Part shown: piece after piece, positions 37,442 through 47,200 of the stretch | Layout of the letters: every line of letters starts with the position of its first letter | Numbering within the stretch: position 1 is the first letter of the stretch | NCBI RefSeq assembly: GCF_005886145.1 | Contig: NZ_CP040504.1 | Span: 992,001-1,056,000, forward strand | From: Neisseria sp. oral taxon 014 str. F0314 | GTDB lineage: Bacteria > Pseudomonadota > Gammaproteobacteria > Burkholderiales > Neisseriaceae | DNA: 64,000 bases | Direction: 5' to 3' | Notes under the pieces: generated by a model | What the model saw: only the letters and a program-made list of their open reading frames with translations | Database searches by the model: none | What the model was told of the DNA's origin: nothing | Translations under genes and position numbers: made by a program

Positions 37442-37561
37442 TTGGTTTACCCCGTATGGTAAGTTTATCAATATAGTTTTGTTTTAATATAAAAACCGGT
37501 TGCCCGATTCACATGCCTTGCCTGTATATATTGCAAAGACACGTTTTGCAGATCGACCCTT

Positions 37562-38059
37562 TTAACCGATCCACATCACCGCATTCAACACAAACAACGT
37601 GAAAAATGCCGCAATAATATCATCTAACATAATGCCTAAGCCGCCATGGATACGCGCGTCAAACCATTTAATCGGCCACGGTTTGACCGCATCAAATACA
37701 CGGAACAGTACAAGCGCCGCCAGCCACCATTTCCATCTGAACGGGACAAAAGCCAACACCAGTAGCATGGCGACAATTTCGTCCCACACAATACCGCCGT
37801 AGTCCTGGATGCCCAGCTCTCTTTCCGTATGGCTGCAAATCCGAACGCCCCAAAAGAAAAGGACCACACACAATACGGCTAACCACCAACCGGTTACGCC
37901 CAGTAAATACAGAACAAAGGCAATCGGAAGTGCGGGAAGCGTGCCGAACGTACCTGGTGCGACGGGAGCTAAACCGCTACCGAAACCGAATGCCAAAAAA
38001 CACAAGGGGCGCTGCTTCAGCCACGCAAAATCAGGTTTAAATTCAGCCAAAATGATCAA
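37562..38059 (-). CDS. pgpA: PgpA, phosphatidylglycerophosphatase A
   Basis: About 165 residues, with the PgpA motif GSGLAPVAPGTFGTLPALP near the start and the IVWDEIVAMLL and FDAVKPWPIKWFD segments. It dephosphorylates phosphatidylglycerol phosphate in the inner membrane. The start is not ATG: TTG at 38059 or TTG at 38050 are possible, the second having AGGGG 10 bases upstream. The gene overlaps the 3' end of thiL by 17 bases, the usual thiL-pgpA pair. Confidence 0.88.
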   Translation of the reverse strand: MIILAEFKPDFAWLKQRPLCFLAFGFGSGLAPVAPGTFGTLPALPIAFVLYLLGVTGWWLAVLCVVLFFWGVRICSHTERELGIQDYGGIVWDEIVAMLLVLAFVPFRWKWWLAALVLFRVFDAVKPWPIKWFDARIHGGLGIMLDDIIAAFFTLFVLNAVMWIG

Positions 38060-39002
38060 ACCCCTGTGTAGTTAATTTCACTTCATCACCACCCGAACTT
38101 ATGATTTTCAGACGGCCTGTATCCGTAATTCTACCTATACGCGTTACTGCCGTACCGCTTTCTTTTCCCGCCATAATAACTGCCTTCCGACAACTGGCGG
38201 GCGCAGTAAATACCAGTTCGTAGTCATCACCGCCGGACAATGTATATTCCAACCATTGCTGTCTAGATAATGATTGTTTTAATTCAGACAGACTGGGAAG
38301 AGAATCTACCCAAAGCTCCGCACCGACTGCCGATGCTTTTAAAATATGCCCGATGTCTTGGGCAAGGCCGTCTGAAACATCTTGGGCTGCGTGTGCGATA
38401 GACAGCAGATTTTGCCCTAATTTTACACGTGGCATAGGTCTTAGCAACGCTTTTTTACACTTTTCTGCTATTCGCTCGGTAAGAACACATTTCCCCAAAC
38501 AGTGATTCAAACCGGCCGCTGCCAAACCGATTTGCCCCGATACCCATATATCATCTCCTTCTTTTGCCGCATCACGCCGCAATGCCTTTCCAGTCGGCAA
38601 TTCGCCAATAATCGTTACGTTAAATACCAAATCACCACGGGTTGTATCACCTCCGATTAGAGTTACACCGAAACGTTGTGCCAAATCGAACAAATTGTTG
38701 CAAAAACGATGCAGCCAACTCTCATCCAGCTCCGGTAATCCTACACTCAATAAAACCCAACGCGGAGTAGCCCCCATTGCAGCCATATCGGAAATATTGA
38801 CTGCAAGTACTTTCCAAGCCAAATCATCAGGCTGAACATCCGCAAAAAAGTGCCTACCTTTCAAAAGCATATCACTACTAAAACACAAATCGAAACCGAC
38901 TTGCGGGCGGATAATTGCCGCATCATCACCAATCCCCAATACTACTTGAGCATCGTCCTGCTGCTTTTTTAGGTAACGACGAATAAAATCAAACTCTGTC
39001 AT
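38043..39002 (-). CDS. thiL: ThiL, thiamine-monophosphate kinase
   Basis: 319 residues of the PurM-like ATPase fold. LGIGDDAAII at the N-terminus, DMLLKGRHFF, DLAWKVLAVNISDMAAMGA and TLIGGDTTRG are family motifs for Mg-ATP binding. It converts thiamine monophosphate to the diphosphate. An uptake sequence is in frame near 38368. It is translationally coupled to pgpA. Confidence 0.94.
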   Translation of the reverse strand: MTEFDFIRRYLKKQQDDAQVVLGIGDDAAIIRPQVGFDLCFSSDMLLKGRHFFADVQPDDLAWKVLAVNISDMAAMGATPRWVLLSVGLPELDESWLHRFCNNLFDLAQRFGVTLIGGDTTRGDLVFNVTIIGELPTGKALRRDAAKEGDDIWVSGQIGLAAAGLNHCLGKCVLTERIAEKCKKALLRPMPRVKLGQNLLSIAHAAQDVSDGLAQDIGHILKASAVGAELWVDSLPSLSELKQSLSRQQWLEYTLSGGDDYELVFTAPASCRKAVIMAGKESGTAVTRIGRITDTGRLKIISSGGDEVKLTTQGFDHFG

Positions 39003-39220
39003 TTATATCATTCGTAAAAGTAAATCACATTACAAAACAAATAGCAATTAAATTAATTATAAAATATCCATAGCGTTTCCTTATACACAATTAATACTAT
39101 ACTTCCTCCCAAACAACAAACTTAAAGATAACTTGTTGTTATACCTATATTATTCAATCATAACGTAAACCGATTCCCCAGCCGTTTTTTACCGCCACAT
39201 GTCTTAATAAATAAACAAAA

Positions 39221-39241
39221 ACCCCGCCAGAGCAGCGGGGT
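39221..39241 (-). terminator. Intrinsic terminator of rmpM
   Basis: ACCCCGC (39221-39227) pairs with GCGGGGT (39235-39241), 7-base loop. Read on the minus strand it runs into TTTTTG. Confidence 0.8.
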
Positions 39242-39261
39242 CTTGTTTATCAATTGCACAA

Positions 39262-40005
39262 TTAAGGTTTAGCGTAACCGTGTACACCATTGTACGGGCT
39301 AGGAATCCATCCCTCATCAGTAGCCGGACGTTCACCTTGTACTTGTCCCGGAGCAACTTGTTTGGTAATAATGCTACGGATTTTCACGTCTACACGACGA
39401 TCGGGTTCAATACATGCAATCAGAGCCGCACGACGTTTGGCTTTGGAAACTTTTTTGCCCAAGTTGGCAACTTCAGCTTCACAAGTACCAGTCATCTGAG
39501 CTTGAGATTCACCCAAACCAACAGCGGAAATCTTGTTGGACGCGACACCTTGGTTAACCAAGTAATTTGCCACTACATTGGCACGGCGCTCTGACAACGC
39601 TTGGTTGTATTGTTCCGAACCCATGAAGTCGGTATGACCTTCAACGCGTACGCTTTCCACATTAGAATTGCTCAAACGTTGAGCTAAAGCGTTCAGACTT
39701 TCCTTAGCTTCAGGACGCAGAATATCTTTGTCAAAGCCGAACAATGTTTTGGCAGACAATGATACAGTCTCTTCAGCGTATTCAGGAGCCTGCTCTACGG
39801 CGACGGCATCACCACACTCAATACGACCTTGTGTTTCTTTGTCAAAGTAAGTGCTTTTCCAACACTCGCCGTAGTTGTTACGGACGACTTCTTGAGACTG
39901 GCTGCTTACAACATAACCATGTTTGGTATGCGCTTCGCTGGCCATAGCGGTGCCTGAAGCAACCAAGGCAACGAACAGTGCGCTTAATTTCAGCTGTTTG
40001 GTCAT
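39262..40005 (-). CDS. rmpM: RmpM, class 4 outer-membrane protein (OmpA-like peptidoglycan binder)
   Basis: 247 residues: signal peptide of about 22 residues ending AMA, a short cysteine-containing segment ([15 protein letters not shown]), then an OmpA-like peptidoglycan-binding domain with [18 protein letters not shown] and RRVDVKI. RmpM ties porins and TonB receptors to peptidoglycan and stabilises porin trimers in Neisseria. GAGGGA lies 6 bases before the ATG. Confidence 0.93.
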   Translation of the reverse strand: MTKQLKLSALFVALVASGTAMASEAHTKHGYVVSSQSQEVVRNNYGECWKSTYFDKETQGRIECGDAVAVEQAPEYAEETVSLSAKTLFGFDKDILRPEAKESLNALAQRLSNSNVESVRVEGHTDFMGSEQYNQALSERRANVVANYLVNQGVASNKISAVGLGESQAQMTGTCEAEVANLGKKVSKAKRRAALIACIEPDRRVDVKIRSIITKQVAPGQVQGERPATDEGWIPSPYNGVHGYAKP

Positions 40006-40437
40006 TTTATTCCCTCATCAAAATTGTTATGCAACGGATACGAGAAGCAGCCGCCGCACCTTACCAATATACAGGCCGCAGTATGCAAAACGACGGCAGA
40101 TCGGATATATCAGGTTGAACTATAAAGAAGCCGAGTACAAACTGTCAATACATAACTCTGCTAAACAATTACAAACCTGCCTGCTTCCTAATTGTCAATC
40201 ATGCCGAAAAATCAACTCTGTGTCATTTATTTACGGATAAAACGAACTGCTGAACATGCTATCGTTGTACAAAAACAACAACAAATATAACAAATTAAAT
40301 TTAATTTTCATAATCAAAAAAGATAGTTCGCGCAAAAACAAAAACTTTTTTTCTATAAAAGCGTTTGCGGGCAAACTTGTACAAAATATGCTAAATTACA
40401 CGCTTCTGTCGTACAAAACCTACAAACGCAAACTGCT
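40006..40437. other. Divergent region rmpM / cysB
   Basis: 432 bases. The half near cysB is AT-rich. It has a 14-base palindrome (40363-40376), TATAAA at 40354-40359 just before it, and three copies of GTACAAAA (about 40266, 40379, 40412). A 61-codon frame reaching 40441 is lysine- and asparagine-rich and I do not call it. Confidence 0.45.
40363..40376. promoter_or_regulatory. Palindromic operator candidate upstream of cysB
   Basis: GTTTGC-GG-GCAAAC, perfect dyad, 62 bases before the cysB start and 3 bases after a TATAAA box. This is a typical position for autoregulation or another repressor, but the binding protein is unknown. Confidence 0.35.
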
Positions 40438-41388
40438 ATGAAATTACAACAGCTCCGCTATGCTTTAGAAGTTTTCCGCCACAACCTGAACGTATCGGAA
40501 GCCGCGGATGCGTTGTTTACCTCCCAGCCCGGCATTTCCAAACAAATCCGCTTGTTGGAGGAGGAGCTGGGCGTCCAAATCTTTATCCGCAGCGGTAAAC
40601 GCGTAGTTTCAGTGTCTCAGCCCGGTAAGGCTGTTTTGGAACTGTCCGAGAGGATTTTGCGCGACGTGCAGAATATCAAAAATATCGGTAGTGAATTTAC
40701 CGACCATGACAGTGGTTCGCTGACCATTGCGACCACTCATACGCAAGCACGTTATGCGTTGCCGGAGATTGTGGCCCAATTCGTTCGGAACTATCCCAAA
40801 GTGCAGTTAACCATCAAGCAGGGCAGCCCTTCGGCGATTGCCCAAATGGTTAGCGGAGGGGAAGCGGATATCGGCATTATCACCGAAGCTATTGATGACC
40901 ATCCCGAATTGTGCAAACTGCCCTGCTACGAATGGAACCATGCCGTTATTGTGCCGCAAGACCACCCGCTGCTTGATTGCCGCCATCCTTTAAGCTTGAA
41001 AGATTTAGCTTCCTTCCCCTTGGTTACTTACGAATTTGCTTTTAACAATGGCAGCAGTATTGCCCGCGCTTTTACCAGAGCCCGTTTGGAACAGCCTGAC
41101 GTCGCATTGTCTGCCGCGGATACGGATGTTTTAAAAACCTATGTCAAACTGGGGTTGGGCGTGGGCGTTATGGCAAAAATGGCTTATAACCCGCAGACCG
41201 ACCAAGATTTACAGCTAATCGATGCGGCTCATCTTTTCGAACCGTCCCCAACGTGGATTGCCTTACGGCCCGATACTTATTTGCGGGGCTATACATACGA
41301 TTTTATCAATCTGTTTGCCCCCAAATTGAACCGTGAAGCGGTTGACCGCATTCTTTATTCTCCAATTGTGGAAGATTATTCGATTTAG
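40438..41388 (+). CDS. cysB: CysB-like LysR-family transcription regulator
   Basis: 316 residues. The N-terminal winged helix-turn-helix starts MKLQQLRYALEVFRHNLNVS, close to the CysB N-terminus, and is followed by LysR effector domains with SLTIATTHTQARYALP and KQGSPSAIAQMVSGGEADIG. CysB-type proteins sense N-acetylserine or sulfide and control sulfur assimilation genes. Its gene converges on fnr across a long bidirectional terminator. Confidence 0.9.
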   Translation: MKLQQLRYALEVFRHNLNVSEAADALFTSQPGISKQIRLLEEELGVQIFIRSGKRVVSVSQPGKAVLELSERILRDVQNIKNIGSEFTDHDSGSLTIATTHTQARYALPEIVAQFVRNYPKVQLTIKQGSPSAIAQMVSGGEADIGIITEAIDDHPELCKLPCYEWNHAVIVPQDHPLLDCRHPLSLKDLASFPLVTYEFAFNNGSSIARAFTRARLEQPDVALSAADTDVLKTYVKLGLGVGVMAKMAYNPQTDQDLQLIDAAHLFEPSPTWIALRPDTYLRGYTYDFINLFAPKLNREAVDRILYSPIVEDYSI

Positions 41389-41406
41389 CAATGTACCTGT
41401 TTGCAA

Positions 41407-41464
41407 AATGGTTTCAAAAAGGCCGTCTGAAAACAAAATTTCAGACGGCCTTTTTGAAACCATT
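41407..41464. terminator. 26-bp bidirectional terminator, cysB / fnr
   Basis: Arms 41407-41432 and 41439-41464 are perfect 26-base complements around an ACAAAA loop. The uptake-sequence core is in the middle and the match continues through A/T runs and a flanking GGTTTC/GAAACC, so the whole element has been kept complementary. Confidence 0.85.
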
Positions 41465-41472
41465 GTTCTGAC

Positions 41473-42207
41473 CTACATCGCATGCGTACAGCCCGACACC
41501 ATTTTCTTCAATGCCTGAGGCTCCAAAATCTTGATATGTTTGTGTTCGACTTTAATCAGGCCGTCATGATGGAATTTCGATAATGTGCGGCTGACGGTTT
41601 CCAACTTCAGGCCGAGATAGCTGCCGATTTCTTCGCGCGACATGCGTAAGATAAAGTCATTGGCGGCAAATCCGCGTGAATACAAGCGGTTGGACAGGTT
41701 CAACAGGAAAGCGGCCAAGCGTTCTTCGGCACGCATATTGCCCAACAACAGCATCACACCTTGATCACGCACGATTTCCCTGCTCAGCAGGCGAAAAAAA
41801 TGGGTTTGCAGACTAGGGATGTTTTGTCCTAACTCTTCGATATGGCCGAAAGGCAGTTCGCATACCTCACTGTCTTCCAAAGCTACCGCATCGCAACTGT
41901 GCGTATGCGAACAAATGCCGTCCATTCCGATAAGTTCGCCCGACATAAAAAAACCGGTTACTTGATCCCGCCCATCTTGGCTGGCGACGGTGGTTTTGAA
42001 GAAACCGGCCCTGATAGCAAAAAGTGAAGTAAACGGTTCTCCGGCACGGAACAGAAATTCGCCTTTTTTCAAACGGCGGCTTTGCCGTATTACCGCATCA
42101 AGTTGGGAAAATTCGTTCGGCATCAATCCGACAGGCAAGCACAGCTCGCGCAGCGAGCAGGTGGAACACAAAGTTTTCACCTGATGGGAAGCGTTGTGTG
42201 TGGTCAT
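41473..42207 (-). CDS. fnr: FNR, oxygen-responsive transcription regulator
   Basis: A 244-residue Crp/Fnr protein. C14, C17 and C23 (C-x2-C-x5-C) with a cysteine in GMDGICSHTHSC provide the [4Fe-4S] ligands. The C-terminal helix-turn-helix has MSREEIGSYLGLKLETVSRTLSKF, of which ETVSRTLS is the recognition helix. In Neisseria FNR activates denitrification and other low-oxygen genes. I set the start at ATG 42207; the longer frame begins with TTG. It is divergent from hemN. Confidence 0.94.
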   Translation of the reverse strand: MTTHNASHQVKTLCSTCSLRELCLPVGLMPNEFSQLDAVIRQSRRLKKGEFLFRAGEPFTSLFAIRAGFFKTTVASQDGRDQVTGFFMSGELIGMDGICSHTHSCDAVALEDSEVCELPFGHIEELGQNIPSLQTHFFRLLSREIVRDQGVMLLLGNMRAEERLAAFLLNLSNRLYSRGFAANDFILRMSREEIGSYLGLKLETVSRTLSKFHHDGLIKVEHKHIKILEPQALKKMVSGCTHAM

Positions 42208-42315
42208 AACGGACAACCTTTTTTATAAAACTTCTGCATTCGGAGCATATTTAGGTATTGACTGATACCGAGGCAGGTTTATCATAATGCGGCATTCTAT
42301 CAAACTACTGAAACT

Positions 42316-42343
42316 TTGACTAATTCATTAATTTCTATATAAA
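42316..42343 (+). promoter_or_regulatory. Promoter candidate of hemN
   Basis: TTGACT (42316-42321), 16-base spacer, TATAAA (42338-42343). The start would fall about 9 bases before the hemN ATG, leaving almost no leader and no ribosome site, so either translation is leaderless or another promoter is used. Confidence 0.4.
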
Positions 42344-42358
42344 ACGCAATACCGTGCC

Positions 42359-43765
42359 ATGAAAATAATCTCTATTAAAAACAATGAAGAACCGGAATTC
42401 GACCGCCAACTGATAGCCAGCCTGCCCGCTACGGGCCCGCGCTATACCTCTTATCCCACCGCCGACCGCTTCCACGACGGCTTCCGTGAAACCGAATATG
42501 TCAAAGCACTCGAACTGCGCGGCATCGGCGCGCTCAACAAACCGCTGTCGCTCTATATCCACATTCCCTTCTGCAACACCATCTGTTACTACTGCGGCTG
42601 CAACAAAATCATCACCAAAGACAAAAGCCGCGCCGATGCCTACATCGAATACCTCGAAAAAGAAATGGAACTGCTCGCCCCTCACTTGGGCGGGAGGCAC
42701 CGGCTCGCCCAACTGCATTTCGGCGGCGGCACTCCGACTTTCCTGAGCGACGACCAGCTTGAACGCATATTCCATATGATACGCAAACATTTCCAACTGA
42801 TTCCCGACGGAGAATACTCCATCGAAATCGATCCGCGCAAAGTCAGCCGCGATACCGTACTCATGCTCGGCAAACTCGGCTTCAACCGCATGAGTGTCGG
42901 CATCCAAGATTTCGATTCGAAAGTACAGGCCGCCGTCAACCGCATCCAAAGCTATGAAGAAACCAAAGAAGTCATTGATGCCGCCCGCGAAGCAGGGTTC
43001 AAATCCGTCAGCGTCGATTTGATTTACGGTCTGCCGCACCAAACCGCCGAAAGCATCAAAACCACCATCGACACCGTATTGTCGCTCGACCCCGACCGCC
43101 TCGCCCTCTACCACTACGCCCACCTGCCGCATATTTTCAAACCGCAACGCCGCATCGACACCGACGCCGTCCCCGGCAGCGAAGAAAAGTTGGACATGCT
43201 GCAATACTGCGTCCAAACCCTGACCCGCCGCGGCTATGTGTTTATCGGGATGGATCATTTCGCCAAACCCGACGACGAACTCTCCGTCGCTCTGCGGGAA
43301 GGCTTGCTGCAACGCAATTTCCAAGGCTATTCCACCTACGCCGACTGCGATTTGGTGGCTATCGGCGTATCTTCCATCGGCAAAATCGGCAGTACCTACT
43401 CTCAAAACGAGCGTAACATCGACGACTACTACGCCGCCATAGACGCCGGCCACCTGCCCGTCATGCGCGGCTATCAGCTCAATCAGGACGACCTGTTGCG
43501 CCGCACCGTCATTCAGGACCTGATGTGCCGTTTCGCCTTGGACTACCGCGCCTATGAAAGCGTATTCGGCATACCGTTCGGCCATTACTTCAAAGAAGAA
43601 CTGGCCGATTTGCAGCAACTGGCGGAACTGGGGCTTGTCCGCCTCTCGTCGCACGGGCTGAAAGTTACCCCCAAAGGCCGCTTCCTGATACGCAACATCG
43701 CCATGGTGTTCGACTACCACCTGCGCCACAAAGAAACCAAAGCGAAATATTCGCAAACAGTTTGA
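42359..43765 (+). CDS. hemN: HemN, oxygen-independent coproporphyrinogen III oxidase
   Basis: A 468-residue radical SAM enzyme. The cluster cysteines are C72, C76 and C79 in PFCNTICYYCGC, with the HemN-specific extra C81. GGGTPTFLS binds SAM, and the N-terminal TGPRYTSYPTADRF and the C-terminal HemN domain (FGIPFGHYF) are present. It converts coproporphyrinogen III to protoporphyrinogen IX without oxygen, for haem synthesis under anaerobiosis, fitting the divergent fnr gene. Confidence 0.95.
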   Translation: MKIISIKNNEEPEFDRQLIASLPATGPRYTSYPTADRFHDGFRETEYVKALELRGIGALNKPLSLYIHIPFCNTICYYCGCNKIITKDKSRADAYIEYLEKEMELLAPHLGGRHRLAQLHFGGGTPTFLSDDQLERIFHMIRKHFQLIPDGEYSIEIDPRKVSRDTVLMLGKLGFNRMSVGIQDFDSKVQAAVNRIQSYEETKEVIDAAREAGFKSVSVDLIYGLPHQTAESIKTTIDTVLSLDPDRLALYHYAHLPHIFKPQRRIDTDAVPGSEEKLDMLQYCVQTLTRRGYVFIGMDHFAKPDDELSVALREGLLQRNFQGYSTYADCDLVAIGVSSIGKIGSTYSQNERNIDDYYAAIDAGHLPVMRGYQLNQDDLLRRTVIQDLMCRFALDYRAYESVFGIPFGHYFKEELADLQQLAELGLVRLSSHGLKVTPKGRFLIRNIAMVFDYHLRHKETKAKYSQTV

Positions 43766-43781
43766 AACCTATAAACTGCCG

Positions 43782-43813
43782 AGGCCGTCTGAAAACCATT
43801 TTTCAGACGGCCT
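43782..43813 (+). terminator. Terminator of hemN
   Basis: 14-bp stem (43782-43795 with 43800-43813), loop CCAT, of facing uptake sequences. Confidence 0.7.
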
Positions 43814-43904
43814 ATGACCATAAACGGTGGGAAAACGGTTTCCGCATGCTCCGACTGCCACTATAATCCATAAAAAACAACAGACAACATATCACCGCAC
43901 CTCT

Positions 43905-44156
43905 ATGGAACAGCCCGACTTCTTCAACATCCCCAGCCCCTGCATCGGCGTTTGCGAAGCGAACGCCAAAGGCTACTGCAAAGGCTGCCTGCGCAGCCGC
44001 GAAGAGAGGCTCTACTGGTTGGACATGACCGATGAGCAAAAACACCAAGTCATGCGTTTAATCGGCATGCGGAAAACCAAAATCCGCAACCGCAAACTGG
44101 AATTGCTCGAACGGCCCGACAACGCGGCACCCGAACAAGGCAGTTTCGATTTCTGA
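43905..44156 (+). CDS. DUF1289-family small cysteine-rich protein
   Basis: 83 residues with the family pattern SPCIGVCEANAKGYCKGCLR: C13, C17, C25 and C28 could bind a metal or Fe-S cluster. Then comes REERLYWLDMTDEQKHQVM. The function of DUF1289 is unknown. I set the start at 43905 because the family begins shortly before the first cysteine. It converges with recC. Confidence 0.85.
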   Translation: MEQPDFFNIPSPCIGVCEANAKGYCKGCLRSREERLYWLDMTDEQKHQVMRLIGMRKTKIRNRKLELLERPDNAAPEQGSFDF

Positions 44157-44175
44157 CTCCCGTCTATTCCTCTTC

Positions 44176-44204
44176 AGGCCGTCTGAAAAATTTTCAGACG
44201 GCCT
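44176..44204. terminator. Bidirectional uptake-sequence hairpin, DUF1289 gene / recC
   Basis: 14-base arms (44176-44189 with 44191-44204). The right arm includes the recC stop codon (44194-44196 on the minus strand), so the hairpin lies inside the recC 3' end. Confidence 0.7.
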
Positions 44205-47200
44205 TTTCTACCGATTGACTGTTTTCCACCGCGTCCAACAGCGGCACCAGCAGTTCCTCCGTTAATCTTCGGAACAATACCCCCTCTATCGGCCCGGTGT
44301 CTTCGTCGCCGAAGACCAATTCGACTTCGGTATAGTCTTTTTGCCCTTTGCTGACTTTGTTGCCGTGGTATTCGGTGCGGGCTTTGTTCAGGGCACCTTC
44401 CCAGCTCTGTTTTTTGCCGTAGGCTTCGGCGGCGGCGAGGCTGGTTTTGGCGAAGAAAGGCAGCGGGCGCGTTTGTCCGAGGTTGAAGAACGTCAGCCAT
44501 TTTTGCAGCATTTGTTGCGCTTGGCTGCTAGGGATTTCGGGATAAAGCGTTGTTTCTTCTGGCTGAACGATATGGGTTTGGCGGGTTTCGGTTTCAGACG
44601 ACCCTACCACACAAAAAATTAAATGTTCGAGCAAGAGGGCGATGCGTTGCGGGGCGTTGGGTTTGCGGTCGAGGTAGAACACTTGACCGCATTGGTACAG
44701 GTTGCCGAGGCTGCCTTGCAGGGTTTGTCCGTCGAACTGGATTTCGTAGGCGAAGGGCGGCAGTTTAGGGCTTTGCAGCAATGCGCCGTCTATGCGTTTG
44801 GCGGCGGCCTGGAAATTCTGCTGCCACAATTTACCCAGCTCACCGGCGGGCAACAGGCTTTCGGCGTCGAGGCGGACGGCGGTTTCTTGAAAGTCTTGGT
44901 TGTGGCGGCGGGCGTCGAGGTAGGCGGCGGCGATTTTGTCGGCGCGTTGCGGCTCGAAGGGTTCGGCGGATTCCCATGCTTCGTCGCGGTAGGGTTCGCG
45001 CCAGCCCAAGGTTTGTTGCAGCCATGCTTTGACGGGATTTTTCCAGAAGCGGATGAAGTCGTCCTGCCAAACGGTCGGGGCGGGGCTGTTTTCTTCGAGG
45101 GCTTCGCTGAAAAACGGACGCGCCTGTTCGCGCGGGCGGTTGAGGGCGTCGGCGTAGTCTTGCCGCGTGCTGAAAAGGTCGTCTGAAATGTTGTCTGCGA
45201 TGAAATAGCGGTGGGAGAACGGTTGCAGGGGGTGTTGTTCGACCCAGTGTTCCGCCAGCTCTTTGCTGCGCCGTCCGGTCATGGCGGCGACGGTGTCGAT
45301 GAGTTCGCTGACAAGGGCGGACGGGGCGAGTTCGTCGTCGTTGCGGATGCTGCGGCCGACGTAGGAGAGATAAAGGATGTTGCGCGCGCTGATGATGGCT
45401 TCGAGGAAGAGGTAGCGGTCGTCGTCGCGGCGGGCGCGGTCGCCTTTTTGCGGGTGTTTGGCAATCAGGTCGAACACGGCGGCTTTGGTGTTGCGCGGGA
45501 AATCGCCGTCGTTCAGACCCAAGAGGCAGATGACTTTAAACGGCAGGCTCCTCATCGGCACCATGCTGCAAAAGGTGATGCCGCCGCGCAGGAATCCCGC
45601 CTGACTCTCGCTGCCTAAGAAGCGGCGGATGTGGCGGATGACGGTGTGTTGCGGCAAAGTGCCGCTAAAGCCTGCCAACGCGGTTTCTTCCTGCCATTTT
45701 GCCAACGCCTGCTCAAACTGCTGCAAGGCGTATTGGTCGTCGGCGTCGGGCAGGAATAATGACTGCACCAAATCGCGGCAGCGTTCCGTCCATTCTTCCG
45801 CCGCTGCGGGTTTGCGCCACTCGGCGGCGAGGCGGGACAGCGTGCGGATGAAAGCTACAAAGCGGCCGAACACATCGAGGCGGTTGACATCGCCGTGCCA
45901 CGCGCTGACGTTTTGCCAGAGCGGACTGCCGTCGTCGGGCAGCATCCAACCCAACACGATGCGTTCCAACGCCTGCTGCCAGGTGAACAGATTGTCCGCC
46001 GCGCCGCGCATCGTTCCGTCCAAACCCCAATGCACGTTCAATTCGGCAACGGTGTCATGCAGCAGCGGCAAATCGTCCGCCGTCAGCCCGAAACGGCGCA
46101 GCACCAAACCGCTTTCCAACAGCGGCAGCACTTTATCGACTTCAAACCGGCTTTCCAGCAAATCCAGCGTCTGCTCCAGCGCGTAAAGCAGCGGCTGGCG
46201 GCGGCTGAGTTTCACGTCCGACACCGAATACGGCAAAGCCTGCGCCCCGCCCTGCGCCTGCCCGAACACCGCTTCGATAAACGGGCTGTACGGCTCGATG
46301 TTCGGCGTCAAAACGGCAATATCGTGCGGCTGCCAGTCGGGATGTTCGTGCAGAATCCGCAACAACTTGTCTTTCAAAATCTGCAATTCGCGCAGGGGGC
46401 TGTGTGCCGACACGATACGGACGGAGCCGTCGCCCAGCAAATCCGTGCGGCTGTGTTCAGACGGCATACGCAGGTTTTGAATATCGTTTTGCAGGCAGTG
46501 CAGCAGCGTGTCGTCTGAAACTTCTTCAAACACAGGCTGCTCCTCCAAGCCGATTTCCGTCAGAAAATCAAAAAAATCACGCCCCTGCTTGCCCAGCGAC
46601 GCCAACAGCGGATGCCCCGTCTGCGACAAATCCGCCTCGTCGCCGCCCTTCAAAAGCTGCGCCGCCTCAATCACATTGCCCCAATACTGGCCGCTCGGAT
46701 TGAGCGCGAACACAAACACATCGCAATGTTCCGAAATTTTCTGCAAAAGCTGCAAATACATCGGCGCCATCGTCGAAATGCCGAACACGAAAAACCGTTC
46801 GGGCAGGTGCGCCTTATCCAAAGACGACAGCAGCTTTTCCCACAGCGCCACACGGTGCGGCGCGGATTGGTTGCCGTCGTCCAAATACCGCCAAAGCTGC
46901 GCCTGCCAGACCTCGTCCTCGCCCAGCCCCAGAAGTTTGCCTTCCTGCCAGGCATCAATCCACTGCGGTCGGTACACCAGATACTGGTCGAAAATATCCG
47001 CCAACTGCCCCGCCAACTGATAATCCGCCGAATCGCCGCTACCCAAATAGCTTTGCAAGACAGAGCGGACGTTTTCAAACTCAGAGGCCGTCTGAAAACG
47101 CTCACTGCGGAACAAATCCAACAGCCGCCAGCGCATCACCTCCGGCGAAAACGGACTGAGCGCGGGAATATCGGGAATCAGCTTCTGCATCAACTGCCAC

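Noticed and set aside
40256-40441. 61-codon frame ahead of cysB
   Set aside because: Lys/Asn-rich product typical of AT-rich non-coding DNA, and it overlaps the cysB start.
42240-42335. FNR-binding site between fnr and hemN
   Set aside because: TTGAC half-sites occur but none pairs with a proper ATCAA partner at 4-base spacing.
42335-43756. 473-codon open frame antisense to hemN
   Set aside because: It mirrors hemN codons in a GC-rich gene, is rich in Val, Phe, Gly and Ala as expected of such shadows, and has no ribosome site or recognisable domain.
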